A stretch of 64,000 nt of DNA from Microbacterium azadirachtae (lineage in GTDB: Bacteria > Actinomycetota > Actinomycetes > Actinomycetales > Microbacteriaceae): contig NZ_JYIT01000081.1 of NCBI RefSeq assembly GCF_000956545.1, positions 118,642 through 182,641 on the forward strand, read 5' to 3'. The notes beneath the pieces were generated by a model. That model did not search any database and was not told the DNA's origin. It saw nothing but the letters and a program-made list of their open reading frames with translations. Made by a program: the position numbers and the translations under genes. Position 1 is the first letter of the stretch; each line of letters starts with the position of its first letter. Shown here piece after piece: positions 7,817 to 17,353 of this stretch.

Positions 7817-9586
7817 TCAGCGCTCCACAGGCACCAGCGCCGGATCCGAGACAGGCAGCCGGCATACGAAGCCTCGGCAGTCGTGCACCACCTCGGCGAC
7901 CTCGTCTCGCTGCTCGAACAGGGTGAAGCCGGCCGCGGCGAAAGCCCGCACCTGGGCCGGGGCGAGCACCGCCACGACGTCGGCGTCGGCGCGCCGTGCG
8001 GCGGCGGCGAGCGCGCCACGGCCATCGGCGGTGACCGCGACGACCTGACGCGGCTGCCGGGCGAGGCCGGCCGTTACGCGCAGCAGCGCTCCATACCCGA
8101 ACGGCTGCTGGAGGGCGCGCTGCGCCCTCGCCTCGACGAGCGCGACGGCCCGCTCCCGGTGCCGCTCCCCCGCGCCCAGCCGCCAGGCGGTGAGCTCGGC
8201 CGCGGCGAGCGCGGCCGCACCGGACGGCAGATCGCCGTCGCCGTCCTCGGCGGAGACCGGGATGGCGTGACCGGCGAGCACGGGATCGGCCTGCGCCGGT
8301 GCCGCGAGCACGTCGAGGGCCTGCACGGCCCATCCGGCGTCGCCCGTGGCCAGCGCGAGCGCGAACAGCCCCTGGGCGAGGAGCCCGAGGTCGGCCTCGG
8401 TGGCGACGGCCGCAGAGGCGGTCCCGTCGAGGGACGTGCGCACCAGGCGCCCCGCGGCGTCGCGGTTGACGGCGAGGACGACGTCGGCGGCGCGCGCGGC
8501 CGCCGCGACCCAGGACGGTTCGCCGAGGGCGTCGCCGGCGCGCGCGAGCGCCGCGATCGCGAGTCCGTTCCAGCCGGTGATCACCTTGCCGTCGACCGCC
8601 GGGGGCTGCAGCCCGGCGCGCTCGGCGACGGGGCGCCGGTAGTAGCCGCCCTCGCTGCGCTCGCCGTCGATCCAGGACTCCGAGTCCTGTGCGGCGCCGA
8701 AGCCGCCCTCGGGGCGCTGCAGCACGGTGAGCAGGAACTGCGCCGCACCGCGGGCGACGTCTTCGCGGCCCGCGTCGAGAGCGGTGTCGAGCAGCTGGGC
8801 GTTGTCGGCGAGCATGCGCTCGTAGTGCGGCACCGACCAGTCCTGCTGCGTCGCGTAGCGGAAGAAGCCGCCGTCCTCGTCGCGCAGCTCGGACGCCGCC
8901 ATGGCGTCGAGCGCGCGATCCACGACGTCGCCGCGTCCGACCGCCTGCAGGAAGCGCAGCGTGGTGGCGACGGGGAACTTCGGCGCCGTGCCGAAGCCGC
9001 CGTGGCGCCGGTCCTCGCGCGCGGCGATCGCCGCGGCGGCCGCGGACAGCTCGGCCTCGCCGGGCAGCGCGGTCGGCTCCGCATGCACGAGCGACGCGAG
9101 CGCGTCGGCGACCGCGCCGGCCTGCGCCTCCACCTCCTCACGGCGATCGGTCCACGCCTCGCGGACGGCGGCCAGCACGGTGCGGAACGCCGGGATCGGG
9201 CCCCGTGGGACGGGCGGGAAGTAGGTGCCCGCGTGGAACGCGCGCCCGGTCGGTGTCGTGAAGACGGTGAGGGGCCAGCCCAGGTCCCGGGTGAAGGCCG
9301 ACGCGGCCGCCAGGTACGCGGCGTCGACGTCCGGGTGCTCCTCGCGGTCTACCTTGATCGCCACGAACGCTCGGTTGAGCTCCTCCGCCGTCGCCGGATC
9401 CTGGAACGACTCCCGCGCCATGACGTGGCACCAGTGGCAGGTGCTGTAGCCGATGGAGATCAGCACCGGCACGTCGCGACGCCGCGCCTGCGCGAACGCC
9501 TCCTCGCCCCAGGGATACCAGTCCACGGGGTTGTCGGCATGCGCACGCAGATAGGGGCTCCCTGTGTCCGCGAGGCGGTTGCTCAT
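7817..9586 (-). CDS. DUF255 thioredoxin-fold protein (YyaL/SPATA20 family)
   Basis: A 589-residue cytosolic protein. The first 160 residues are a thioredoxin-like domain with [14 protein letters not shown] and the CHWCHVM active-site motif. The rest is an alpha/alpha-toroid resembling N-acylglucosamine 2-epimerase or cellulase barrels ([42 protein letters not shown]). This is the complete domain order of the family, whose biochemical role is not firmly established. ATG 9586 follows TAGCGT by 6 nt (9598-9593), so the transcript is probably leaderless. Monocistronic. Confidence 0.9.
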   Translation of the reverse strand: MSNRLADTGSPYLRAHADNPVDWYPWGEEAFAQARRRDVPVLISIGYSTCHWCHVMARESFQDPATAEELNRAFVAIKVDREEHPDVDAAYLAAASAFTRDLGWPLTVFTTPTGRAFHAGTYFPPVPRGPIPAFRTVLAAVREAWTDRREEVEAQAGAVADALASLVHAEPTALPGEAELSAAAAAIAAREDRRHGGFGTAPKFPVATTLRFLQAVGRGDVVDRALDAMAASELRDEDGGFFRYATQQDWSVPHYERMLADNAQLLDTALDAGREDVARGAAQFLLTVLQRPEGGFGAAQDSESWIDGERSEGGYYRRPVAERAGLQPPAVDGKVITGWNGLAIAALARAGDALGEPSWVAAAARAADVVLAVNRDAAGRLVRTSLDGTASAAVATEADLGLLAQGLFALALATGDAGWAVQALDVLAAPAQADPVLAGHAIPVSAEDGDGDLPSGAAALAAAELTAWRLGAGERHRERAVALVEARAQRALQQPFGYGALLRVTAGLARQPRQVVAVTADGRGALAAAARRADADVVAVLAPAQVRAFAAAGFTLFEQRDEVAEVVHDCRGFVCRLPVSDPALVPVER

Positions 9587-9660
9587 GCCTCCACGCTACG
9601 CCGCGCGGATCCCTGAGGCCCGTCCAGCGAGGGGCGCATCGACGGGACGAGGCGCGGCCG

Positions 9661-10509
<849 letters not shown>

Positions 10510-10583
10510 CTAGGATCCCTCCGCGGCGCGAAGGGCCGGGTCGCCGGACGTCGCCGTGCCGACCGCCTCCTTGCAGGGCGGCC

Positions 10584-11213
10584 TCAGTGGGCGGCGTGCG
10601 TCTCGGTCGCCTCTCCGAGCGACGGAGCGAGCGCCGCATAGGCACGCGTGGCGAGGGCCGCGGGCGATCCCGCGCCGTGCACGCCGGCGGTGGATCGCGC
10701 CCATTCCTCGAGGCCGATGCGGATCGCCTCGGTCGCCGCCGCGGCGAGGATCCGCGCCTCGAGCCGGTCGTGGCCGCCGCGCTCGGAGATGAGAGCGACG
10801 AGCCGCTCCTCGGACTCGTGGTTCACCCGGTGCCACACCGCGCGGAGCTCGCGGTCGTCGTCGAGCGCGCGCAGCAGCGGGCGCATGCGGGCGAGGGCGT
10901 CGGAGTCCTCCGGCGAGCCGGGTGTCAGCTGCGCAGCGAGCACGCCCGGGATCGCCGTCGCCGGATCCTCCTCCGCCGCGCGGAGGGCCGCCTGCCAGCG
11001 CGCCGCGCCGATCTCGAGGAACGGGGCGACCGCGTCCTCCTTCGTCGCGAAGTAGCGGTAGAACGTGCGCAGCGACACGCCGGCGGCCTCGGCGATCTCC
11101 GCCGCCGTGACGCCGGCCACGCCCCGGTCGGCGAACAGCCGGGCGGCCTCGGCCGCGATCTCGTTCGCGGTCTCGGCCTTGCGGCGGGACATGAGCCCGG
11201 GAGGCGTCTGCAT
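10584..11213 (-). CDS. TetR/AcrR-family transcriptional regulator
   Basis: A 209-residue repressor-type protein. The N-terminal helix-turn-helix is at residues 35-60 (VTAAEIAEAAGVSLRTFYRYF), and the remaining helical domain would bind a ligand and dimerise. The frame is open to 11279, but ATG 11213 is chosen because TACGCT lies exactly 6 nt upstream (11225-11220). It is divergent from an SDR gene across a 104-bp gap that holds two palindromes, so it probably represses the SDR gene and itself. The inducer is unknown. Confidence 0.88.
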   Translation of the reverse strand: MQTPPGLMSRRKAETANEIAAEAARLFADRGVAGVTAAEIAEAAGVSLRTFYRYFATKEDAVAPFLEIGAARWQAALRAAEEDPATAIPGVLAAQLTPGSPEDSDALARMRPLLRALDDDRELRAVWHRVNHESEERLVALISERGGHDRLEARILAAAATEAIRIGLEEWARSTAGVHGAGSPAALATRAYAALAPSLGEATETHAAH

Positions 11214-11254
11214 GGTCCGAGCGTACGGGAATACCTTCCGTTTCATGGTGTTGT

Positions 11255-11269
11255 GTGTCAATATGACAC
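11255..11269. promoter_or_regulatory. Palindromic operator candidate 1 for the TetR regulator
   Basis: A perfect inverted repeat GTGTCA-ATA-TGACAC. It overlaps a consensus TTGACA on the minus strand (11261-11256) that could serve as a -35. Its size fits a TetR-family site. Confidence 0.5.
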
Positions 11270-11291
11270 GTTGTGCCATTTAGGCACGACG
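11269..11291. promoter_or_regulatory. Palindromic operator candidate 2 for the TetR regulator
   Basis: Arms CGTTGTGCC and GGCACGACG match at 8 of 9 positions around a 5-nt centre. The element lies 27-49 nt before the SDR ATG and would place a bound repressor just ahead of that gene. Confidence 0.45.
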
Positions 11292-11317
11292 AGACTCCAA
11301 AGGAAGAAGGATTCGAC

Positions 11318-12103
11318 ATGAACCGCTACGAGGGACGCCGCGCACTGGTCACCGGCGGCGGATCCGGCATCGGACAGGCCACGGTGCTGCGTATGCTCGC
11401 CGAGGGCGGGCGTGTGGTCGCCGCCGACGTCAGCGCCGCCGGACTCGCGGACACCGTCGCCAAGGCCGGGGATGCCGCGGATCGCCTGACGACCGTCGAG
11501 GTGAACATCGGCGACGAGGCGTCCGTGCGCGCCGGGGTGGCCGCCGCGGTCGAGGCGCTCGGCGGGCTCGACGTGCTCGTGAACGCCGCGGGCATCCTGC
11601 GCTCCTCGCACACTGCGGAGACGACGCTCGAGCAGTTCCAGCAGGTGATCCAGGTCAACCTGGTCGGCACGTTCCTGATGATCCGCGAAGCCATCCCCGC
11701 GCTCCTGGAGGGCACGGACGCCGCCGTCGTGAACTTCAGCTCGACCTCGGCGATGTTCGCGCATCCGTACATGGCCGCCTACGCGGCGAGCAAGGGCGGA
11801 GTCCAGTCGATGACGCACGCCCTGGCGGCGGAGTACGCGAAGCAGGGCATCCGCTTCACCGCCGTGCAGCCCGGGTCGATCTCCTCCGGCATGACCGACG
11901 GATCCGGCCAGAGCAAGCAGAGCCAGGGTCCCGGCCTGCCCGAGGACGCCGACATGAGCCTGTTCATGAAGCTCGCCCCGGCCATCGGTCAGGGGTTCGC
12001 GGGCCCCGAGTCGGTCGCCGGCGTGGTCGCGATGCTCGCCAGCGCCGACGGCGCCTTCATCACCGGCACCGAGGTGCGCATCGACGGCGGCACTCACTTC
12101 TGA
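11318..12103 (+). CDS. Short-chain dehydrogenase/reductase
   Basis: A 261-residue classical SDR that uses NAD(P). The cofactor loop TGGGSGIG is at residues 12-19, NAAG at about 89-92, the catalytic serine near S142, and Y155-AAS-K159. The C-terminal GTEVRIDGG motif is typical. The ATG at 11318 is preceded by AAAGGAAGAAGGA, a good ribosome-binding site. The alternative upstream ATG at 11273 lies inside the operator region. Likely controlled by the divergent TetR protein. Substrate unknown. Confidence 0.9.
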   Translation: MNRYEGRRALVTGGGSGIGQATVLRMLAEGGRVVAADVSAAGLADTVAKAGDAADRLTTVEVNIGDEASVRAGVAAAVEALGGLDVLVNAAGILRSSHTAETTLEQFQQVIQVNLVGTFLMIREAIPALLEGTDAAVVNFSSTSAMFAHPYMAAYAASKGGVQSMTHALAAEYAKQGIRFTAVQPGSISSGMTDGSGQSKQSQGPGLPEDADMSLFMKLAPAIGQGFAGPESVAGVVAMLASADGAFITGTEVRIDGGTHF

Positions 12104-12125
12104 CCCGGGCTCTCGCCGCCCGCTC

Positions 12126-12141
12126 GGGGGACGGATCCCCC
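12126..12141. terminator. Weak hairpin between the SDR gene and hrpA
   Basis: GGGGGA-CGGA-TCCCCC forms a 6-bp stem 22 nt after the SDR stop. No T-tract follows, so terminator function is uncertain. Confidence 0.25.
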
Positions 12142-12230
12142 TCGGTGCCCCGGGCGGGTGCAGCGAGACGAGGGGCGCTCGCGAGACCGGATCCGGCTCT
12201 CACCCGTGCGGCGCGTTAGGCTGGAGGGCT

Positions 12231-15200
12231 ATGTCCGCGCCCGTCATCTCCTATCCGCCGGAACTTCCGGTCAGTGCGGCGCGCGACGAGATCGCCGCGG
12301 CCGTCCGCGACCACCAGGTCGTCGTCGTCGCGGGCGCGACCGGATCCGGCAAGACCACCCAGCTGCCGAAGATCCTGCTCGAGCTGGGCCGCGAGCGCAT
12401 CGCGCACACGCAGCCGCGCCGTCTCGCCGCGCGGACGATCGCCGAGCGGATCGCGGAGGAGCTGCGGGTGCCCCTCGGCGGACTCGTCGGATACAAGGTG
12501 CGCTTCACCGACCAGGTGTCGGACGAGACCCGGATCGCGCTCATGACGGACGGGATCCTGCTCAACGAGATCCACCGCGACCGGCTGCTGCGCCGCTACG
12601 ACACGATCATCATCGACGAGGCGCACGAGCGCTCCCTCAACGTCGACTTCCTGCTCGGCTACCTGCACCGGATCCTGCCCGAGCGCCCCGACCTCAAGGT
12701 GATCATCACCTCGGCGACGATCGACCCGCACAGCTTCGCGAAGCACTTCGCGGACGCCGAGGGCGAGCCCGCGCCGGTGATCGAGGTCTCCGGCCGCACC
12801 TATCCGGTCGAGATCCGCTACCGTCCGCTGGTCGACGACGCCCCCGCCTCGGAACACGACGCAGGAGATTCCGGGTCCGGATCCCCCTCGACCGGGCGAA
12901 ACAGCCCGGCTCTCCTGCGTTCTGCGCGGGGGAAGCGGGAGGCCGAGCCCGAGGACGAGGTCACCGCGATCGTGCGCGCCCTGCAGGAGCTCGACCGCGA
13001 GGAGCGCGGCGACGTGCTCGTGTTCCTCCCCGGCGAGGCGGAGATCCGCGACGCCGCCGACGCGATCCGCGGGGCCTACCGCTCGCAGACGGCGCCGGTC
13101 GAGGTGCTGCCCCTGTACGGGCGCCTCTCGGCCGCGGAGCAGCACCGGGTGTTCGAGCCGTCCACGGTGGCCGGCCTGAGACGCCGCGTCGTGCTCGCCA
13201 CGAACGTGGCCGAGACGAGTCTCACCGTGCCGGGGATCAAGTACGTGATCGACACCGGCACGGCCCGCATCTCGCGGTACAGCAGCCGTTCCAAGGTGCA
13301 GCAGCTGCCGATCGAGGCCGTGTCGCAGGCGTCCGCGAACCAGCGCTCCGGCCGCGCCGGACGCACCAGCCCCGGCATCGCGATCCGCCTGTACGGCGAG
13401 GACGACTTCGACAGGCGCCCCGAGTTCACCGAGCCGGAGATCCTGCGCACCTCGCTCGCCGCCGTCGTGCTGCAGATGCTGAGCCTCGGCTTCGGCGACA
13501 TCGCGGATTTCCCGTTCCTCACACCCCCGGAGTCCCGCGACGTGCGCTCCGCGTTCGACCTGCTCGTCGAGCTCGGAGCCGTGCGCGTCGGACGCGGCTC
13601 CGACGAGCCGCCGCGGCTCACCCGGATCGGGCGCGACATCGCCCGCATGCCGATCGATCCCCGTTTCGCGCGCATGCTCGTCGAAGCGGTGCGGACGGAC
13701 GTGACCGCAGCCGTGCTCGCGATCGTCGCCGGGCTGTCGATCCAGGACGTGCGCGAGCGCCCCTCCGCCGACGCACCACAGGGGGTGCGCGACGAGGCGG
13801 AGCGGATGCACGCCCGGTTCGCGGATCCGACCAGCGACTTCCTCTCGATCCTGAACCTGTGGAACCACCTGCGCGAGCAGCAGCGCGAGCTCGGATCCAG
13901 TGCGTTCCGCCGACTCTGCCGCGCCGAGCACCTGAACTACGTCCGGGTGCGCGAGTGGTTCGACGTGCACCGCCAGCTGCGCACCCTCGTGAAGGCCGGA
14001 CGCGAGGCCGACACCGGCGCCGCCGCTCCCGAGGCGGTGCATCGCGCGCTGCTCGCCGGACTGCTCAGCCACATCGGGATCCTGGACGAGCGCACCCTCA
14101 CCAAGGGGCCGCCGGCCAAGGGCGGGCAGAAGGACCAGAAGCGTCGGGTCGCCGAGTACCGCGGCGCGCGCGGGATCCGGTTCTCGCTGTTCCCCGGGTC
14201 GGCCCTGCGCCGTTCGGGACGCCTCAAGGACCAAGCCTCGGGGACCGGGGCGCCGCGCGCGGTCATGGCGGCCGAGATCGTGGAGACGTCGCGCACGTTC
14301 GCGCGCACCGCGGCCGCGATCGACCCGGCCTGGGCCGAGGCCCTCGCCGGCGATCTCGCCAAGCGGCAGATCTCAGAGCCGCACTGGTCGAAGGAGGCGG
14401 GCGCCGCCGTCGCGTTCGAGAAGGTGACCCTGTTCGGCGTGGAGCTTGTCGCCCGCCGCCGGGTGCAGTTCGCCCGGATCGACCGGCCGGCCGCCCGCGA
14501 GCTGTTCGTGCGCCACGCGCTCGTCGAGGGCGAATGGGATCCGAGCCGGATCGACAAGCGCGTCTCGGCGTTCTGGCGCAGCAACGCCGAGCTGCGCCGC
14601 CGCCTGGAGAAGCTCGAGGAGCGCGAGCGGCGGCGTGACATCCTCGTCGGCGACGAGGCGGTGTTCCGCTTCTACGACGAGCGGATCCCGGCCGAGGTCT
14701 TCGACGTGCGTTCCTTCGAGGCCTGGTGGCGCGAGGCGCTCGCCACCACCCCGAAGCTGCTCGTGATGCGCGAGAGCGATCTGCTCGACGACGACGAGCG
14801 CGCCGACCAGCGCGACTTCCCCACCCGCTGGACGCAGGCGGACCAGGTCCTGGGGCTCGCCTACCGTTTCGAGCCGGGCGCGCCCGATGACGGCGTCAGC
14901 GTGGTCGTCCCCCTCGCCCTGCTGCAGCAGGTGAAGGACGCGGGTTTCGACTGGCAGGTGCCGGGACTGCGCGCCGAGCTCGTGACCGCCCTGCTCCGCG
15001 CCCTTCCCAAGGCGATCCGTCGGCACGTCGTCCCCGCTGCGGACTGGGCCGAGAGATTCGGCGCGGAGCTCGCCCCCGACGCCCCCGAGGCGCATTCCGG
15101 CCTGCCGCCGCGGAGCCTGCGCGAGGCGCTCGCGCGGCTCATCCAGCCTCTCGCGAACCAGCCGATGTCGGCCGCCGACTTCGATCTGGAGCGCGTGCCC

Positions 15201-16244
15201 GCGCACCTGCGGATGAACTTCCGCGCCGTCGACGAACGCGGCCGCGTCGTGGGATCCGGCCGGGAGCTGGTCGCGCTCCAGCGCGACCTCGCCGATCGCT
15301 CCCGGGCGAGCGTCGCCCGCACGATCGAGCGCGGCCCGGACGCCGGCCGTGCCGCCGATCCTCCCGCCCCCGCGGCGCGCGACGGCCTCACCGCCTGGGA
15401 CGTCGGAGACCTCCCGGAGGTGCTCGACACCCGGGTGGCCGGCGGCGTGGTGCGCGGCTACCCGGCCCTCGTCGATCAGGGGAAGACCGTGTCGCTGCGC
15501 GTCGAGGCGACCGCCGAGGCAGCCCGGGCCGCGACCCGCGGCGGCGTGCTGCGCCTGGTGCTGCTCGGCATCCCCTCCCCCGCCTCCTACGTCCAGGATC
15601 ACCTGACCAGTCCGGAGAAGCTCGCGCTCGCCGCTTCGCCCTATCCGAACGTCGCCGCCCTCGTCGAGGATGCGCGCGCCGCGGTCGCCCGGGCGGCGAT
15701 CGACCGGCTCACCGGCGGATCCGGGATCGTGCGCACCGAGGCGGAGTTCACCCGGGTGCGCGACGGCGTCTCCGCGATCGTCGTGGACGAGCTTTTCGCG
15801 CTCGTGTCGCTCGTCGCCCGGATCCTGACGAAGGCGCGCGAGGTCGAGCGGGCGATGAAGGGGCAGAACTCCCTCGCCCTGCTCGGAACGCTGAACGACA
15901 TCCGCGGCCAGCTCGCCGGCCTCCTCCCGAACGGCTTCATCTCGAGCGCGGGAGCCGAGCGCCTCGCCCACTACCCGCGCTATCTGGACGGGATCCTCGA
16001 TCGCCTGCGCACGCTGGCCGACGCGCCGGGCAAGGACCGCACCCGGCTCACCGAGTACGAGCGCATGGCGCAGCAGTTCGCGGACGCCGGCGGCACGTTC
16101 CCGCTCCCGGCGGACGCGGAGCCCCGGCTGACCGAGGTGCGCTGGCTTCTCGAGGAGTATCGGGTCAGCCTGTTCGCGCAGCGCCTCGGCACCGCGCAGC
16201 CCGTCTCACCGCAGCGGATCGTGAAGGCGCTCGCCGAGCGCTGA
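12231..16244 (+). CDS. hrpA: ATP-dependent RNA helicase HrpA (DEAH box)
   Basis: A 1337-residue DExH helicase that remodels RNA and mRNA-ribosome complexes. Walker A GATGSGKT is at residues 35-42, DEAH at 129-132, and SAT follows in VIITSATID. In the second RecA domain are DVLVFLPGE, TNVAETSLTVPGI and QRSGRAGRTSPG, followed by winged-helix, ratchet and OB domains and the long HrpA-specific C-terminal region. The linker at about residues 208-233 is encoded by a REP-like palindrome (12852-12927) that also occurs at 19.6 kb, an in-frame insertion. TAGGCT lies 8 nt before the ATG. Confidence 0.95.
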   Translation: MSAPVISYPPELPVSAARDEIAAAVRDHQVVVVAGATGSGKTTQLPKILLELGRERIAHTQPRRLAARTIAERIAEELRVPLGGLVGYKVRFTDQVSDETRIALMTDGILLNEIHRDRLLRRYDTIIIDEAHERSLNVDFLLGYLHRILPERPDLKVIITSATIDPHSFAKHFADAEGEPAPVIEVSGRTYPVEIRYRPLVDDAPASEHDAGDSGSGSPSTGRNSPALLRSARGKREAEPEDEVTAIVRALQELDREERGDVLVFLPGEAEIRDAADAIRGAYRSQTAPVEVLPLYGRLSAAEQHRVFEPSTVAGLRRRVVLATNVAETSLTVPGIKYVIDTGTARISRYSSRSKVQQLPIEAVSQASANQRSGRAGRTSPGIAIRLYGEDDFDRRPEFTEPEILRTSLAAVVLQMLSLGFGDIADFPFLTPPESRDVRSAFDLLVELGAVRVGRGSDEPPRLTRIGRDIARMPIDPRFARMLVEAVRTDVTAAVLAIVAGLSIQDVRERPSADAPQGVRDEAERMHARFADPTSDFLSILNLWNHLREQQRELGSSAFRRLCRAEHLNYVRVREWFDVHRQLRTLVKAGREADTGAAAPEAVHRALLAGLLSHIGILDERTLTKGPPAKGGQKDQKRRVAEYRGARGIRFSLFPGSALRRSGRLKDQASGTGAPRAVMAAEIVETSRTFARTAAAIDPAWAEALAGDLAKRQISEPHWSKEAGAAVAFEKVTLFGVELVARRRVQFARIDRPAARELFVRHALVEGEWDPSRIDKRVSAFWRSNAELRRRLEKLEERERRRDILVGDEAVFRFYDERIPAEVFDVRSFEAWWREALATTPKLLVMRESDLLDDDERADQRDFPTRWTQADQVLGLAYRFEPGAPDDGVSVVVPLALLQQVKDAGFDWQVPGLRAELVTALLRALPKAIRRHVVPAADWAERFGAELAPDAPEAHSGLPPRSLREALARLIQPLANQPMSAADFDLERVPAHLRMNFRAVDERGRVVGSGRELVALQRDLADRSRASVARTIERGPDAGRAADPPAPAARDGLTAWDVGDLPEVLDTRVAGGVVRGYPALVDQGKTVSLRVEATAEAARAATRGGVLRLVLLGIPSPASYVQDHLTSPEKLALAASPYPNVAALVEDARAAVARAAIDRLTGGSGIVRTEAEFTRVRDGVSAIVVDELFALVSLVARILTKAREVERAMKGQNSLALLGTLNDIRGQLAGLLPNGFISSAGAERLAHYPRYLDGILDRLRTLADAPGKDRTRLTEYERMAQQFADAGGTFPLPADAEPRLTEVRWLLEEYRVSLFAQRLGTAQPVSPQRIVKALAER
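12852..12927. repeat. REP-like palindromic element, copy A, inside hrpA
   Basis: A 76-bp element bounded by GAACACGACGCAGGAGA (12852-12868) and TCTCCTGCGTTCTGCGC (12911-12927). ACGCAGGAGA and TCTCCTGCGT form a perfect 10-bp inverted repeat. The interior carries a second perfect hairpin, CCGGGC-GAAACA-GCCCGG (12892-12909). The reading frame of hrpA continues through it. Copy B is at 19617-19691. Confidence 0.7.
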
Positions 16245-16323
16245 CCCCGCCGTCCCCGCCGCGACCGTTGCGCCCGATGACGGACACGGCCCCGCCGCAT
16301 CGGGCCCGTCGTAGCCTGGATCC

Positions 16324-17271
16324 ATGGCTCAGGCGATCGTGCAGACCGAGATCGGCGGACCCGAGGTCCTCACCCTGGTGGAGGTGCCGGATCCGGTCCC
16401 CGCGCCCGACGGAGTCGTGGTGCGCATCGAGGCGGCGGGCGTCAACCCCATCGACGTCAAGCAGCGCAGCGGGCTGCGACCGCTGCCGCCGATCACCGAG
16501 CCGCGCCATCTCGGGTTCGACGGAGCGGGCGTGGTGACCGCGGTCGGCGCCGACGTGACCGACGTCGCGGTCGGCGCGAGGGTCGCCGTCCGCGACACCC
16601 GCGGCACCTACGCGACGGCGCTCGCCGTGCCCGCCGCGCACCTCACCGCGCTGCCGGACGCGGTGACCGCCGCCCAGGGCGCCTCGCTGGGCATCCCCGC
16701 GGGCACCGCCTACCAGTCGCTGCGCTCCCTCGACGTCGGTGCCGGCGACCTGCTGCTCCTGCACGCGGGATCCGGCGCCGTGGGCCAGGCCGCGATCCAG
16801 TTCGCGGTGGCCTGGGGCGCGTCGGTCATCGCGACGGGCGGCCGGGCGTCGCAGGAGCGCCTGCGGGGGCTCGGCGCGATCCCGGTCGAGTACGGCCCCG
16901 GTCTGGAGGACCGGATCCGCGCGGCGGCCGACGGGCGGGAGATCACCGTGTCGCTCGACGGCGCGGGCACCGACGAGGCCGTCGCCGCGTCGCTCGCGCT
17001 CGTCGGCGACCGGCAGCGGATCGCGACGATCGTGCGCGGCCCCGACGCCGCGGACCTGGGCATCCGCGCGTTCAGCGGCGGCAGCCCCGTCCCGCTGAGC
17101 GCGCAGGAGCTCGCCTGGCGCGCGGAGGCCGTCCCCGTCGCCGTCGCGCTGATCGCGGAAGGACGGTTCTCGATCGAGTTCGGCCCGGAACTGCCGCTCG
17201 CGGACGCCGCCGAGGCGCATCGTCTCATCGAGGACCACACCGCGCACGGCAAGATCATCCTGCGTCCCTGA
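16324..17271 (+). CDS. Zinc-type alcohol dehydrogenase / quinone oxidoreductase (MDR family)
   Basis: A 315-residue medium-chain reductase. The GroES-like N-terminus has VRIEAAGVNPIDVKQRSG and GFDGAGVV. The Rossmann domain has LLLHAGSGAVGQAAIQFA at about residues 140-157 for NADP(H). There are no zinc-ligand cysteines, so it is a zinc-free quinone oxidoreductase-like enzyme. TAGCCT (16312-16317) lies 6 nt before the ATG, giving a leaderless start. Substrate unknown. Confidence 0.87.
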   Translation: MAQAIVQTEIGGPEVLTLVEVPDPVPAPDGVVVRIEAAGVNPIDVKQRSGLRPLPPITEPRHLGFDGAGVVTAVGADVTDVAVGARVAVRDTRGTYATALAVPAAHLTALPDAVTAAQGASLGIPAGTAYQSLRSLDVGAGDLLLLHAGSGAVGQAAIQFAVAWGASVIATGGRASQERLRGLGAIPVEYGPGLEDRIRAAADGREITVSLDGAGTDEAVAASLALVGDRQRIATIVRGPDAADLGIRAFSGGSPVPLSAQELAWRAEAVPVAVALIAEGRFSIEFGPELPLADAAEAHRLIEDHTAHGKIILRP

Positions 17272-17353
17272 CGCGCGGAACGTCTGGGACGATCGCCGCG
17301 CAACAGTCGGAAACATGCCTGCGCAGCACGGCGGTGCGCCGCAGGATGGGTCC

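Noticed and set aside
11273..11318. Upstream ATG for the SDR gene at 11273
   Set aside because: It lies within the operator palindrome and lacks a ribosome-binding site; ATG 11318 has a strong one.
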